A stretch of 64,000 nt of DNA from the NCBI GenBank assembly GCA_000711775.1, contig ARYC01001385.1:25286-89285 (forward strand), given 5' to 3'. This DNA is from Oxytricha trifallax. Taxonomy: Eukaryota > Ciliophora > Spirotrichea > Sporadotrichida > Oxytrichidae. Below are positions 37,251 through 49,188 of the stretch, piece after piece; the first letter of the stretch is position 1, and every line of letters begins with the position of its first letter. The notes under the pieces are model-generated. The model worked only from the letters and a program-made list of their open reading frames with translations. It was not told the origin of the DNA and did no database searches. A program made the translations under genes and the position numbers.

Positions 37251-37739
37251 ATCACCATCATAGAAGCTAAAATATAAATATATCCGCCTTAATTATATAT
37301 TACATAATTAATTTATTGATTAGATTATATGATAAGAAAATAAAAATAATTTTGCAGTATAAAAAAAAGATATTCTATTTTTTAAAAATTAATATTACTA
37401 TTAATTTTTTTAATTTTAAATATTTAATAATTGTTATGGTTAATTTATTTAATTTTAAATATAATTTTATTATATTATTATTCTCAAACAAAAATCTATA
37501 ATTAATAATTATTATTTAAATATCAAAGATATTAATAAGGATAATATATTATAATAAGTTTAAATAATTAAATATTTCTATTTTTATATGCTCTTTTAAG
37601 GTTTATTTAGTTTTTCAAATTTTTAATTAATTTATAGGTTTTTATAATAAATATTAATAAGTAAATTTATTATTAATTATAAAAGAAATGAGAATAATTT
37701 TTATAAATATAGCCTAAATAAAGTTAATATTATAAATAA

Positions 37740-37882
37740 GACGTGTTTAGAAGGCATGTGCTGTTTCTCTAGGTAGAGTAACCCCACCTACTAGGAAAGT
37801 CTCTTAACACTTTAAAAAAAGCTAAGTATCTGAAGATTCTACTCAAAATTAAATCCTCGAGTTTCTTCCTTATCATAGGCAT
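37740..37882 (-). CDS. Possible coding island
   Basis: Minus-strand frame from ATG 37880-37882 reads a basic peptide (RKKLEDLILSRIFRYLAFFK, then FPSRWGYSTQRNS) across a locally GC-richer stretch, then continues into AT-rich DNA without a clear end. Another frame is also open. Candidate MDS fragment; weak. Confidence 0.3.
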
Positions 37883-39161
37883 ATTTAATGATTAATTCTT
37901 TACTATTATAATACTTTGCTAAAATATTAATTCAAAATCTCTAATTTTAATGATTATCTTCATCTTGCTTGTTCAATTACTGATTTCAAAAAAATAAATA
38001 TTATTTCTTTTATTTCATTGAAAATATCTCTAGTATATTGTCTTTAATATACTTTAATTTTTCTTGTAGTTATTGAATAATTTTCAATTTGATTTATTAG
38101 AGTTTTAGATAAATTTGATAATAAAAGGCATTTTTATAAGAAATTTTTAATTTTATAAATTAAAATTGGAAGTCAAAAGAGGTAAGAACATAGACAGATT
38201 TGATAAGAAGAATGTTCCAATTTTTTTATAAATGTATCAGTAAAAATCTTATTATTCTAATTTCATTTTCACTCTTTTTTAAATAAAAAACTAGACAATC
38301 ACTAAATCTATAATTACTATTAAATCCTATTGATATTTTTAAAAAAAAATTATTAACCTTTTTATTATAATATTTTAATATAATTTAATTTTAATTTTTA
38401 AGGTAAATTATTATTATAGATTTCAATCTTATTAACATAAAACATATTAATTCTTTATATTCAATATATAAATATAAAGAATTAATTAATAGTAAATTAT
38501 ATGAAATATGTAGTTACTGTAAATTTTGATATTAAATATTAATTGAAATTTGCATTTTAATATTTTATAACTTGCTGGACATTACCTTTTCATAAAATTT
38601 TTATATATTCTTTAGTTTTTAAGTTTATTAATTCTTTAAGTTTATACTATGTAAAATATTTAAAGTATGCTATTTGTAAATGAATTTATTCCCAATTGAA
38701 ATTAATAAATAATTTTAATAAAATCTCCAAATAAAATCAAATTAGAATACATCAAACACTTTTTTTAAGACAATAAAGAACAATGTCATCCTAGAATTAT
38801 TGATTTATAAAAAATAAATTATGATCAACTTCAGCTAATACTAAAGATATAAACGGTTAAAAATGGTACAAATATTGATATAGATTATCCAAAATTTCAT
38901 ATAATAATAAATAAAATAGTCATTTAATTTATGATGATAGCAGTTAAAAGTTCTCTTAAATAAATATATATAATGTAAATTAAAAATGATTATTATTTTA
39001 TATTTCAATTCTATAAAATATAAATATATATTATTTGGTCAATCATTAAAATAAAAGATTTTGGAGTCTGAGTTGAGTTTTAATCGATTGCTTATTCAGA
39101 GAGAGATATTCTTTTTATCTTTTCAGTAATATGAACTAAATTTATAACTTTTAATTCTATT
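37883..39161. other. AT-rich stretch, no gene recognised
   Basis: No supportable feature. Confidence 0.35.
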
Positions 39162-39581
39162 TAAGGTAAAATTATCGTTTTATAAGTCAATTTGAAAATT
39201 AATAATCTGAACTAAGTAGTATATAATAAAGATCTGTGTTTTATATAAGCATTATTTTGATAAATTAGTATGATATTATATTCTGTAATGGTGGACCTCC
39301 CTCTTTGCGCGATTTGTAAAGTACATTGTATACTGAACATCCTAAACAAATAGTGATTTTGTGCTCTTCAGTTTATATTTCCGTAGGTTAGCTGATATCT
39401 GTGAGATTTTAGTAGATTCCGTGAGATTTTGTTGCATCTGCGCTTATTGAGTCTATTAATGTTGAACTACCGCCAACTGTATATACAGTGTATCTCTAGT
39501 AACAACCTGCAAAAAACACTTACTTCTAAGTAAAATATTTTTAAAATAGGGTGATAGTAGAAATAACAGATGAATGAAGAA
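39162..39581 (-). CDS. Coding-like frame in left arm (mirror copy)
   Basis: Mirror of 39680-40099 on the minus strand. Because the arms are near-identical, both would give the same peptide, read outward from the spacer. Confidence 0.4.
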
Positions 39582-39679
39582 TCAGGTCTTGCCAAGTCTT
39601 AAATAAGTTCAGCTAAAAATAAATTCTACTTAGAGAAAAATTACTTACCAAAACTTATTTAAGACTTGGCAAGACCTGA

Positions 39680-40099
39680 TTCTTCATTCATCTGTTATTT
39701 CTACTATCACCCTATTTTAAAAATATTTTACTTAGAAGTAAGTGTTTTTTGCAGGTTGTTACTAGAGATACACTGTATATACAGTTGGCGGTAGTTCAAC
39801 ATTAATAGACTCAATAAGCGCAGATGCAACAAAATCTCACGGAATCTACTAAAATCTCACAGATATCAGCTAACCTACGGAAATATAAACTGAAGAGCAC
39901 AAAATCACTATTTGTTTAGGATGTTCAGTATACAATGTACTTTACAAATCGCGCAAAGAGGGAGGTCCACCATTACAGAATATAATATCATACTAATTTA
40001 TCAAAATAATGCTTATATAAAACACAGATCTTTATTATATACTACTTAGTTCAGATTATTAATTTTCAAATTGACTTATAAAACGATAATTTTACCTTA
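39680..40099 (+). CDS. Coding-like frame in right arm of inverted duplication
   Basis: After TGA 39677-39679 the frame is open through the arm. The central part is strongly protein-like: LQVVTRDTLYIQLAVVQHQQ, a Gln-rich run, NLTESTKISQISANLRKYKL, then YTMYFTNRAKREVHHYRIQY. An overlapping frame is also open, so frame choice is tentative. The polypyrimidine plus CAG at 39745-39754 could be a splice acceptor just before VVTRD. No start or domain recognised. Confidence 0.45.
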
Positions 40100-40472
40100 T
40101 TAATATTCTATATTTTATTTGATAATTATCATAATTTATTATAAATAATAAATTATATTACATTTAAATAATAATTAAATGTATTACAGTAATTTAAATA
40201 TTTTTAAACGGAAAATAATCTCCTTATTTTTTTTAATTATTATATATATATTATATTACTATTGTTTTAATTTCAATATTTTTAATTATTAATTATATAC
40301 TATAAAAAGAAATGACTTTATCGACACTTCAATTAATTTATTACCTATTAGATACTTGTTAAATAATAAAAGCTTTACTTTAATTATTATTAAATTATAT
40401 AATATGTGTTTTTATAATTTAATATAAATGACTTAAATATTATAGATTTAAAGAATAGTTATATATTTATAT

Positions 40473-41330
40473 TTTTAAAAAATTAAAACCATCTTTTGAT
40501 TTAGTAGATTTCATTATAATTTTAATTTTAATCACAAATTTAAATTTAATAAAATCAATATAGTTAATTAATTTATTAATGCTTAAACTTATCACTTTTC
40601 TTTATAACTTTCCATTCTCTTTCATTGTGATAATCACAAGACTAGTTGCTTATGTTGAAATTAAATCAAGCTATCACCAAATCTTATACTCTTAACTTCT
40701 TATATGTAAACATTTCGACAAAAAATGTAAACAGTTCGACATTTTATTTCATTGGTGTTATTGTGATTTTTTGTGATTATTTTAGAAAACTAAGCTTTTT
40801 ATGTGAATAATCACAAGTTTAGGATTATAGAATTCTAAAAATCATATTGAGACTTCTGTATGAGAAGTTTGAATTATAACTTAGAAGAATAAGATTTTGA
40901 ATATAATTAAGATGTTAAGTATAAAGATTTTCAAACTTCTCATTGAGAAATCTCATTGTGATTTTTAGAATTCCATAATCTTAAATTTGTGATTATTCAC
41001 ATAAAAAGCTTAGTTTTCTAAAATAATCACAAAAAATCACAATAACACCAATGAAATAAAATGTCGAACTGTTTACATTTTTTGTCGAAATGTTTACATA
41101 TAAGAAGTTAAGAGTATAAGATTTGGTGATAGCTTGATTTAATTTCAACATAAGCAACTAGTCTTGTGATTATCACAATGAAAGAGAATGGAAAGTTATA
41201 AAGAAAAGTGATAAGTTTAAGCATTAATAAATTAATTAACTATATTGATTTTATTAAATTTAAATTTGTGATTAAAATTAAAATTATAATGAAATCTACT
41301 AAATCAAAAGATGGTTTTAATTTTTTAAAA
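40473..41330. repeat. 858-bp foldback repeat with about 400-bp arms
   Basis: Arms 40473-40873 and 40930-41330 are inverted copies with a few mismatches, around a 56-bp spacer. Inside each arm are shorter repeats: a direct pair TGTAAAC-A-TTCGACA and TGTAAACAGTTCGACA, and several GTGATTATT/AATAATCAC units able to pair locally. No coding frame stands out. It resembles a foldback transposable element. Confidence 0.9.
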
Positions 41331-41991
41331 TATATAAAATTATCCACATTAATATACTAATCCTGAGTTTGAAATTATAAAATTATTTATTAAATCAATT
41401 ATTAAAGTAATTTAAATTTGAAAGTTATTAATTTTATGATTTAAAATAAATAAATTCTAAATAAAAAAACAAAGCAATACTACCACAGTATTTTCTAATT
41501 CTTCGCCTAATATTGTATGAATTACATTTATAAGAAAATAATATATGGTATTACATTTGAAGAATTTTAAGCACAAATATCTATTTATAATAATAAACAA
41601 TACATAATGATTAAATTTTGTACATAAAGTAAAGTAAATTATACTTGAGAAACAAATCACAATTACATAATTTTATTTTAAATATATCTAAAAAGATATG
41701 ATATAGGAGTTGCTGGGTTAAGGTGACTTCTTGGTTAACCGAGGCTCCATTTTGTATTTAAATATATTGAAATATTTATCTCTATAGTTAACTATTGAAT
41801 TTAAATAAAATCATTTTATTTACTATCAAGTCAATTTCTTTTGAAAATAAATGGAAATTTAATTCAGATGAGAGGGAATAAACTACTTACCGTTAAGAAT
41901 GATTTTAATGAATTAATATTTTAATTATTTTTTTTCACTCTACATAAGCTTTACAATAGAATTTTAAAAAATATTTTTCATTATTTTAAAT

Positions 41992-42690
41992 ATGTCTGAA
42001 TTTCACATGTCTGATTCTTTATCAACAGGGATTAGTGTTTCTATTCGATCTGAAACTTTCTCTTCATTCTATTGTTGGTCATTTGAAGCGGGAACTGCAT
42101 CCGTAATTACTAGAATTTACTCTTGATTTTTTTTGTGGAGAAGGTTCCTTCTACAAGGGGCAGTAGTAGCTTCCTAGATTTTCTTATCTTATTGCACACT
42201 TGATCTTCGTCAAGGAGCTAAAGCTATTGAGTAAGTGAATTTTATTCTTTAGTCATTTTCAAGAATCATAATTGGCCTCTTTTTCCTTATCATATTGCTA
42301 TCAAGAAAGAAAAAAACTATTCTCCAAGTCCATTTTCTATTTATTCTTTAGTTCTCCGGTATTCTTGATGATATTATTAATTAGTGGCTTAAGGAGTTCA
42401 TTCATAAAACTGGCTCGTTTATGGCGTTATTCATTAGGAATGTAATCAAATTAGATGGTCGAGAGCATTTTTATTTTGAGGATCAAGCTCGCTATTTTTT
42501 TAGTTTCTAATGCCTGAGGTCTTTTGAAGATGCTTATTCATTATATATTTAAAATAAATGCGGACTTTGAATCTCTGTCTCTTAAAATTATGCCTTTTCG
42601 AAAATGACTGCAGTTGTAGTACTAACTGTGATTGGAGGTATTTAAACAGAAAATTGAGAAACGATGAATGAATTCAAGACGGAGTGGTAA
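41992..42690 (+). pseudogene. Decayed or intron-containing gene of unknown function
   Basis: Frame from ATG 41992 to TGA 42568 is open apart from one TGA at 42124-42126. It begins MSEFHMSDSLSTGISVSI and later reads GILDDIINQWLKEFIHKTG and LDGREHFYFEDQARYFF, with a hydrophobic stretch near the middle. Two other frames are also protein-like in places (NWPLFPYHIAIKKEKNYSP near 42264-42320; DCSCSTNCDWRYLNRKL near 42608-42660, ending at a TGA near 42675). This pattern suggests one ancestral gene with several frameshifts, or unrecognised introns/IESs. No homolog recognised. Confidence 0.45.
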
Positions 42691-44134
42691 GCTAACCAAA
42701 GAGGCTTTCATTATTAAGGAAACGATTTCATATAATATTTATTATAATTCAGAAAAATTTTCAAGGATTATTGTATATGAATTTTTCGAAATTAAATTTT
42801 AAATCAAGATAAATTAAAACAGATTATAATTTGATTACATTGAAATAAAATGGATTAGAGAGGTTTTTATAAACTACAGCATTTCTAAGTAATACTCACT
42901 GTATATACTCATTTTATATTCATAAATATTAATTTTGCTAACTTCATGATAACAAAAATCTAGTTTATCTATAGTTAAGCATGTTGAAAAGCAGTTATGA
43001 GAAGTTTAGATATATTTTGCAATAATCTATGATTTAAAAAATTATAAATAGGAGAAAATACTTCAAATTCCCTCGTACTAATAACGCAACTACAATACAT
43101 AAATACTTTACATATGCATTTAAGAATCTGCTTCGCTGAAATAGAATGATTTAAGAAATTCTAAAAAAATATATAAAAAAAGTTACTTATAATTAAGAGC
43201 AGTTATATATTTTCAAACAAAATATGAAATTATGCTCTGAGTTTATAGGCATTATTTAAAGTTATTTATATTTATAATTACTACATCAATATAATGGCAG
43301 TTTATTTTAATTAAAAATTTTGCAATTTCCTAATATTTTGTATTTTAGCAAAAACTTTAATTTCATTATAGTTATGATCTAGTTTATAATAAGAATACCA
43401 AGATCATGATCGTTATATTTAATTATCGTATTCTTTATTTGAACTTATGACAATTTACCTATTTCTTTTATTTTTATCGATATTTTCAATTAAGTTTATT
43501 TAATAATTGATATACAAAGTTTATAAATGTTTCACAAACTTTATATATTCAATATCTATGTTAGTTTGGTCTGATTTAAGCATGAACATGTCTTTATAAA
43601 CATATTAAAAATTTGATATAAACTCAAAAACTTTAAATGTGCTACTCATATTTTATAATTTTATGTTTATAATATTCTTATTTAGCTTATTACACTATTT
43701 GCTTATAATAAAGTAAGTTTTAATGATTTTCTGGTCTGTTTAATTAAATTATTCTAATAAAATTCATCAATCAAATTTGATAATATTAAAATAATTATAT
43801 TGAATATTTTTGATAAATTATATTATTAATAATAATAATTTTCAAATGTTAAGTTATAATTTTTTTAATTATTTAATATATTGAATTTTTAATAGTAAAA
43901 AATATTAAATATGCTTTTATAATGTTGTAGATTTCAAGGAAGCATTTGATTATATAAAATAATATATTTAATTAATATATAAATATATGTTTATTTGCAT
44001 TTACATATTAAATTAAATTGAGGTTTATAATAGGAAATTATATTTTAGGTCATTTTTTTCATTTTTAAAATAATTGTCCAATCTTAGTTTTCCTGAACTT
44101 AATTTTCAGTCGCAAAAAATTCACCAAGTGTAAA
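42691..44134. other. AT-rich stretch, no gene recognised
   Basis: No supportable feature. Confidence 0.35.
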
Positions 44135-44383
44135 ATGGAAAATTATATTCTACAATTTAGTTATTTGGAGTTCTTATATTTATTACGTTATATCCAAATA
44201 TATCAAGAAAGTAGTCTATTGCTCTTTCCAGAACAAAAATTTAATTATATTAAAATCTATCATTTTTTTAATAATTTTCATCAAAAATAGATTAAGATTG
44301 CAATAAATTACCAAATATAAATATAAAAAATTAGACATTTTTATTTATCATAATAAATGATTATTCTATCATCAATAAATTGA
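44135..44383 (+). CDS. Possible small protein, 82 aa
   Basis: ATG 44135 to TGA 44381. It starts MENYILQFSYLEFLYLLRYI and continues with a Tyr/Phe/Gln-rich sequence; the frame is open upstream of the ATG too. A second frame is equally open, so this is a weak call. Confidence 0.25.
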
Positions 44384-44789
44384 TTATCTGATAAAAATTA
44401 TAATTCATAGATTGTAATTATAACTACAAATCGAGACAAAATTTTTTAAAAATAATAGAGATCAGATAAATAATGAAAGCCACTTTTTAGGCAGCATTTA
44501 AGTTCCAAGTAAAACCAATATTCTGAAACAATTCTGTGTTGTCAGTAATATTTTTTGCTTTTAATTATTAAAGTTAAAAATTTATTCAATTAATATTTAA
44601 TTTTAAATTAATCCTGCAGATTTAAATCATATAAAAAAATCAATTTAAGTTTAATTAATAATTAAATATTTTTATTGTATATTTATTATTGTTAATATTT
44701 ATTAAGAGATATTATAATATTTTTTTCGTAAACTATATATAGTTATTTATAATATTTTATATTATTGAGTTTAAATTATTTTAATTGAT

Positions 44790-44954
44790 AATGTTTTTGC
44801 CTTCTTCTGAGTTTTATTATATTATAAATAAATAGACGAAAATTTGTAGTAATATGAAAATATACAATTCTTTAAAGATATCTTGGTTGTCCCTTAAATG
44901 ATTCTCTATAATTTTAAGACTATCTTTGCATATCTCATCTGTTCTTGTTGCTAA
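44790..44954 (-). CDS. Possible coding island
   Basis: Minus-strand frame opening after TGA 44955-44957 reads TRTDEICKDSLKIIENHLRD and NQDIFKELY in a locally GC-richer patch before running into AT-rich DNA. Acidic, helix-like composition. No start codon; candidate MDS. Confidence 0.3.
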
Positions 44955-45682
44955 TCAAGGTTCTCTCTTGTGAAGATCAGGAACAATAATTCTTAAATCA
45001 GTTTATTATTAGCTAATTATATATGGAATAAGATTTTATATAAATATTTAATGTATCTTGTTATCCTAGTTAATTAATTAATTTCCTTATAAACATATAA
45101 CTTCAATTATCAAAATAAAATATAAGACTTTGAACTTAATGGATTAGTTTTTTGGAATTCGTGCAAACCTAAATTTCAAAGCAATAAAGTTCTAAAATTT
45201 TAGTAATAAACTAAACTGCTTTGAAATAAAATTATTGAAAATTATTTTAAATTATCAATAATTAAATATTTGTTAGAGTTTGATTGAGAGTTTATGAAAT
45301 TAAAAGTTTTATAAATTGTATTATTTATTTTATTATTCAAACTAAGAATTTTAAAATTATATAAATTGAAATAAATGTTATTAAATCGATTGATTATAAA
45401 AGATATTTAATATACAATTAATTTTTTTCATTAAATTCAAAAGAAATTATATTTCTTTCAATCATTAGTGTACTTTCTAATCACGTATATTATATTTGCC
45501 TGATTGTCTCAGAATATTAAAAGTTACGTCCTAATCTTCTGTGCTTCTCTAGCCTAGCCATCCATCAATTATAAATAACTAATTTTATCTATCATTTTTT
45601 CTTTGTTTGTGGCAATACAAACCACTTTATCAACTAGACGAGACCATTCTAATTTAAGAAATTCTAAATAATTGAATAAAAC

Positions 45683-45877
45683 TCAAGTAGTTTAACATAG
45701 AATATGAATTGAAAGATATATTGTGATAGGTCCAAGAGTTTTTGTGCTCTGACTAACCTTAGCTTCTTTTCTCAAGATTGGTTCTCTAACGATACTTATC
45801 TTTAATAACGAATTAATAACTTCCCCTTGTTCGATTACAAACTCTTAACTTATCTTCTTAGCATTAAGTTGCCTCAT
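45683..45877 (-). CDS. Possible small protein, 64 aa
   Basis: Minus-strand ATG at 45875-45877 to TGA 45683-45685. The product begins MRQLNAKKISQEFVIEQGEV and continues KISIVREPILRKEAKVSQST with balanced composition; the last 15 residues are hydrophobic. The patch is clearly less AT-rich than its flanks. An overlapping frame is also open. No homolog recognised. Confidence 0.4.
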
Positions 45878-46157
45878 AACCAATTAATATAAAATAATAT
45901 TAAATTATTTATAAAATAAACTAGGAACTTTTCTAGAAAACAAAAAACTATTATAATATAAATGAAGTGCTATTCAAAAATAATTCAAACTATTTAAAGT
46001 TAAATATCTCATTATTAAATAAGTTATCATAAGTGCTGAGTATGATGAGGATAAATTAAATAATTTAAAAAGGATAAAATACAATTATATGATTTTGAAT
46101 ATCTAATTATTTTAAATTAAAAAAATAGATAAAAATAAATTTACTGATTATTGCTAA

Positions 46158-47149
46158 AATAGAATTGAAATGAGAAAGTTGCAGAAATAAATAAAAACTC
46201 ATATTTCAAATATTTAAAACTGCCTCAAATTACAAAGCCTTAATATCAAATTTGGTTCATCATAGTTACATTTTGAATTGGTAATCGAAATTTATCTGTG
46301 GCTTAAAAAGGTAAAAAAGATCTAAAAATGATTTTTGGTTCATATGACATCAGAACTTAAGAAAACTCCCGTGTTTTATAGGCAGATTTGCCAATTTGAC
46401 CCCCTGTCAAATTTGTTAATGCTTTAATCATAAGCGACAGTGATTATGAATAATATTATTTTAAATATTAAAGTGGATGGAAATGAAAAGATTTCTGGAA
46501 TAATATTGCTACTCCACAGAGGAGAAATACGGAGAAGCGTAACTAGAGTATGTTGATTCAGCAGTGGTAATTGCAACAAACTCAATGCCATTAGAGTAGT
46601 TTAATAAGATCGACTATGAGGCGTTTTAGTCAAGTTGCCATCTAATCTCACTGATCGAGGTGCAGAGACAAACCTTTCAACATGATACAACTAGCAAATT
46701 GCTTTATGACAAGACTAGACGAAGAGAGGAGCATGCTTTATATGTCATAACAGGATGAAATAATTTGCAGTGAAGTCAGCAGAATACAGAAGAACATCTA
46801 ATAACTTGAGTGAAAGACTTTATTTTACTTGATTTTAATTATTAATTTGTATAAACTTTCAATGTTTCATACTTATTGCATTTGTATTATGCTTATTTAA
46901 TATAATTCTTAATCACTGTCTCTATTGATTAAAGCATTAACAAATTTAACAGGTGTAAAATGTGTCAAATCGGCAAATCACCCTATATTACACGGGAGTT
47001 TTCTTAAGATGTGGTGTCAAATGTTTCAAAAATTATTTTTAGATCTTTTTTACCCGTTCAACTAAATTTGTTTTGTAATTAGTGGCAGTTATAAATATTT
47101 GAAATATGAGTTTTTTTTATTTATACAATTTTCTAATTTCAATTCTATT
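46158..47149. mobile_element. About 1-kb element with 250-300-bp inverted repeats and an internal ORF
   Basis: Left arm 46158-46459 and right arm 46897-47149 are diverged inverted repeats: ATAGAATTGAAAT at the outer ends, CTCATATTTCAAATATTT, AAAAAGATCTAAAAAT, GTGTTTTATAGG/CCTATATTACAC and TTTGTTAATGCTTTAATCA. The left arm has about 45 extra bases. The centre (about 440 bp) is GC-richer and coding-like. I could not identify a target duplication. Confidence 0.75.
46477..46758 (+). CDS. 93-aa ORF inside the long-inverted-repeat element
   Basis: ATG 46477 to TGA 46756, preceded in frame by TGA 46447-46449. Two upstream-independent signs support coding: high local GC and balanced composition (FLEQYCYSTEEKYGEAQLEY, SAVVIATNSMPLEQFNKIDY, FQHDTTSKLLYDKTRRREEH). 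Just before the stop another frame takes over with DEIICSEVSRIQKNIQQLE ending at TGA 46811, so the real gene may be longer with a frameshift or intron near 46735. No known transposase motif. Confidence 0.5.
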
Positions 47150-47526
47150 GTATAGTATTATATAAATTTATTTTATATAAATTATATATTTACCTAAATT
47201 TATATTATCTTGTAAATTTATAACTTTTAATGGAATATTTTTCTTTAATTTAAACGATTATAACGATTTTTTCTTAAATCTAAATATATTTTTAAAGGAT
47301 TATTAAGAACTCCAAGGTTAAAATTATTTTGAAGAATTATTAATATAAAAAAATTATTCTTAAATTTTTTGAATGTACTTAATTAAATTTTCCAACAAAT
47401 TAATTAAGTTTGTTTTTAAATAATAATTTCTTCTTAATTATTTTTATTAATTTGAATAAATTAATTAAATTAATAAATGCTTATAACTGTTTTTAAAAGA
47501 AAAACAGTAAATGACTTAAATTTAAA

Positions 47527-47680
47527 TCAATCTTCTTATTCGCAGGATAGGCTTCTTTAAGGCTGAAGCTTCACTTCTTCAAACTCTTTAATTTCAAATT
47601 TATCCTCAAATTCTAAAGGAGCTTCTTATGTATCTTCATTCAATTCTTCTAAGGCTTCCTTTGAATCTTTATTTTCATAT
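47527..47680 (-). CDS. Acidic C-terminal coding island
   Basis: Minus-strand frame ending at TGA 47527-47529 reads KDSKEALEELNEDTQEAP, LEFEDKFEIKEFEEVKLQP and QRSLSCEQED: a charged, Glu-rich C-terminus in a locally GC-richer patch. Upstream the frame stays open through AT-rich DNA without ATG, so the 5' part is likely in another MDS or exon. Function unknown. Confidence 0.5.
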
Positions 47681-48859
47681 AAATATTAATAACATAATTT
47701 AAATAATTGTTTTTGATTTGATCTACTTTTAAGTAAACTTTCAAAATTATATTTCTATTTAAATATCTTTAAATACTCTTAATGTGTAAGTTTTTAACAT
47801 TAGATTTATTGTATTTAATTGTTTAATATAAATGTTTTAAACTCACAGTAGATCATTTCCATCATTTTAAATATATTTTGAATGTTTCTTACTAAAAGTA
47901 TTTACTTTCTATATTTTTAGATAAATTAATGATTAATTGGATTTTAAATGAAACCGATAAATACAAAAATGTGATTAAAAATAATTAATGAGAAGAATAA
48001 TTTTGCATTATTTAAAAGGTAAAGGATTTAATAAAAACATATTTATACTCTACGTTTATTTTAAACTATTATAATTTTTCATCTTTAATTTAAGGTTTGA
48101 AACTACATATTAATTCATACTCTTTATTTTGATTAAACTATAACAAAAAATAACAATCACATTATCATACAAATTTTTGTGAGTTTATCTTAGATTTTTA
48201 TTAACTTCAAAATCTTTGAGGAGAATTTATAATAATGTGTTTATTTTTAATTATTTAATTACTCTCTTATATATATATAATATTTAGTTTTTATTCATTA
48301 TAAATTCTAGAGTTGAGAATGTTTTATAATTAAGATATTATATTTTCTTGATTGCTTCAATCTTATCATAAATTAATGTTATTCAGAATTAAATTAAATT
48401 TTTTTTCAGGTTCAGGACTTCAAAATTTTATATGTGAATTCCCAGTGGTGAATAAATTTTAATATATAATGTGAATAATTATTTATTTTATAAATAATAT
48501 AAAAAAAGATATTTTAGCAACTAATGACAATAATACTCGATGGCAAGAAACCAAGATTTTTAATATAATATTTAGATATATTCTAAATTAATAAAATTAT
48601 ATTCATTATTTTAAGCATTTAATATACTAGAGATTGTAAGTTATTGCTACAAAAGTTATTATTGATAAAATGAGAATAATCAGGAAATTATATTTGTAAG
48701 AATTAAAAAAAGATGGTATTAAACATTTCACTAAGGTTATTTCATGTATATTTTTAAAAGCATTGCATAATAAAGAGTGTAGAATAATTTTATTATGACT
48801 AATTACTTTTGAGTATATATAAAATGACGTTTCATAAGTTATTTATTTTTAAATATTCT
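47681..48859. other. AT-rich stretch, no gene recognised
   Basis: No supportable feature. Confidence 0.35.
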
Positions 48860-49027
48860 AAGTCAAAATTTCTTTTTGCCCGTAGAGCATACTACCTCAA
48901 TATATCAATCAAATTGAGTCATCTTCATTCTTATATATGCATTCAGATTTGCTTCGAGAGGTTTTGTTTTAAAATGTTCGATTATGAATCCCAAAAATTA
49001 AAAGTTCAGTAATAGTTAGGTTACATT
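48860..49027 (+). CDS. Coding-like segment upstream of TBE insertion
   Basis: One plus-strand frame reads YINQIESSSFLYMHSDLLRE and, after one TGA near 48982, IPKIKSSVIVRLH up to the insertion point. With the TBE and one ATT target copy removed, the frame joins directly to the segment starting at 53188. Another frame with Met near 48824 is also open, so frame choice rests on the downstream match in frame and composition. Confidence 0.35.
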
Positions 49028-49144
49028 CAAAACCCCAAAACCCTTTCAGTAGTTTGATTGAGTTTTTGATTGATAAAAGTAGACTATTAGTGCATACTTT
49101 ATTAGGGTTTTAATAGGGTTTATGTAGGGGTTTAATGTTTAAAT
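49028..49144. repeat. TBE left inverted terminal repeat
   Basis: 117 bp, the reverse complement of 53071-53187; outermost bases are C4A4 telomere-like. Confidence 0.95.
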
Positions 49145-49188
49145 GTAATGTATAGTAGTGTGTATTAGAGGGGTTTTATTTTTACTAT

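Larger units (their letters stand above)
39162..40099. repeat. 938-bp inverted duplication with 448-bp arms
   Basis: Arms 39162-39609 and 39652-40099 are reverse complements with a 42-bp spacer; positions sum to 79261 at both ends, so there is no net indel, and I noticed no mismatch in the stretches I compared. Symmetry ends abruptly at both outer edges. The arms include a GC-richer, coding-like core of about 250 bp. Confidence 0.95.

Noticed and set aside
39736..39754. GTAAGT...TTTTTTGCAG as an intron in the 39-kb palindrome arm
   Set aside because: Only about 18 nt between donor-like and acceptor-like ends; too short to call, and the frame is open through it.
49028..49043. C4A4 repeats taken as a true chromosome end or telomere
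   Set aside because: They are the outer tips of TBE inverted terminal repeats, with target duplication and element genes directly inside.
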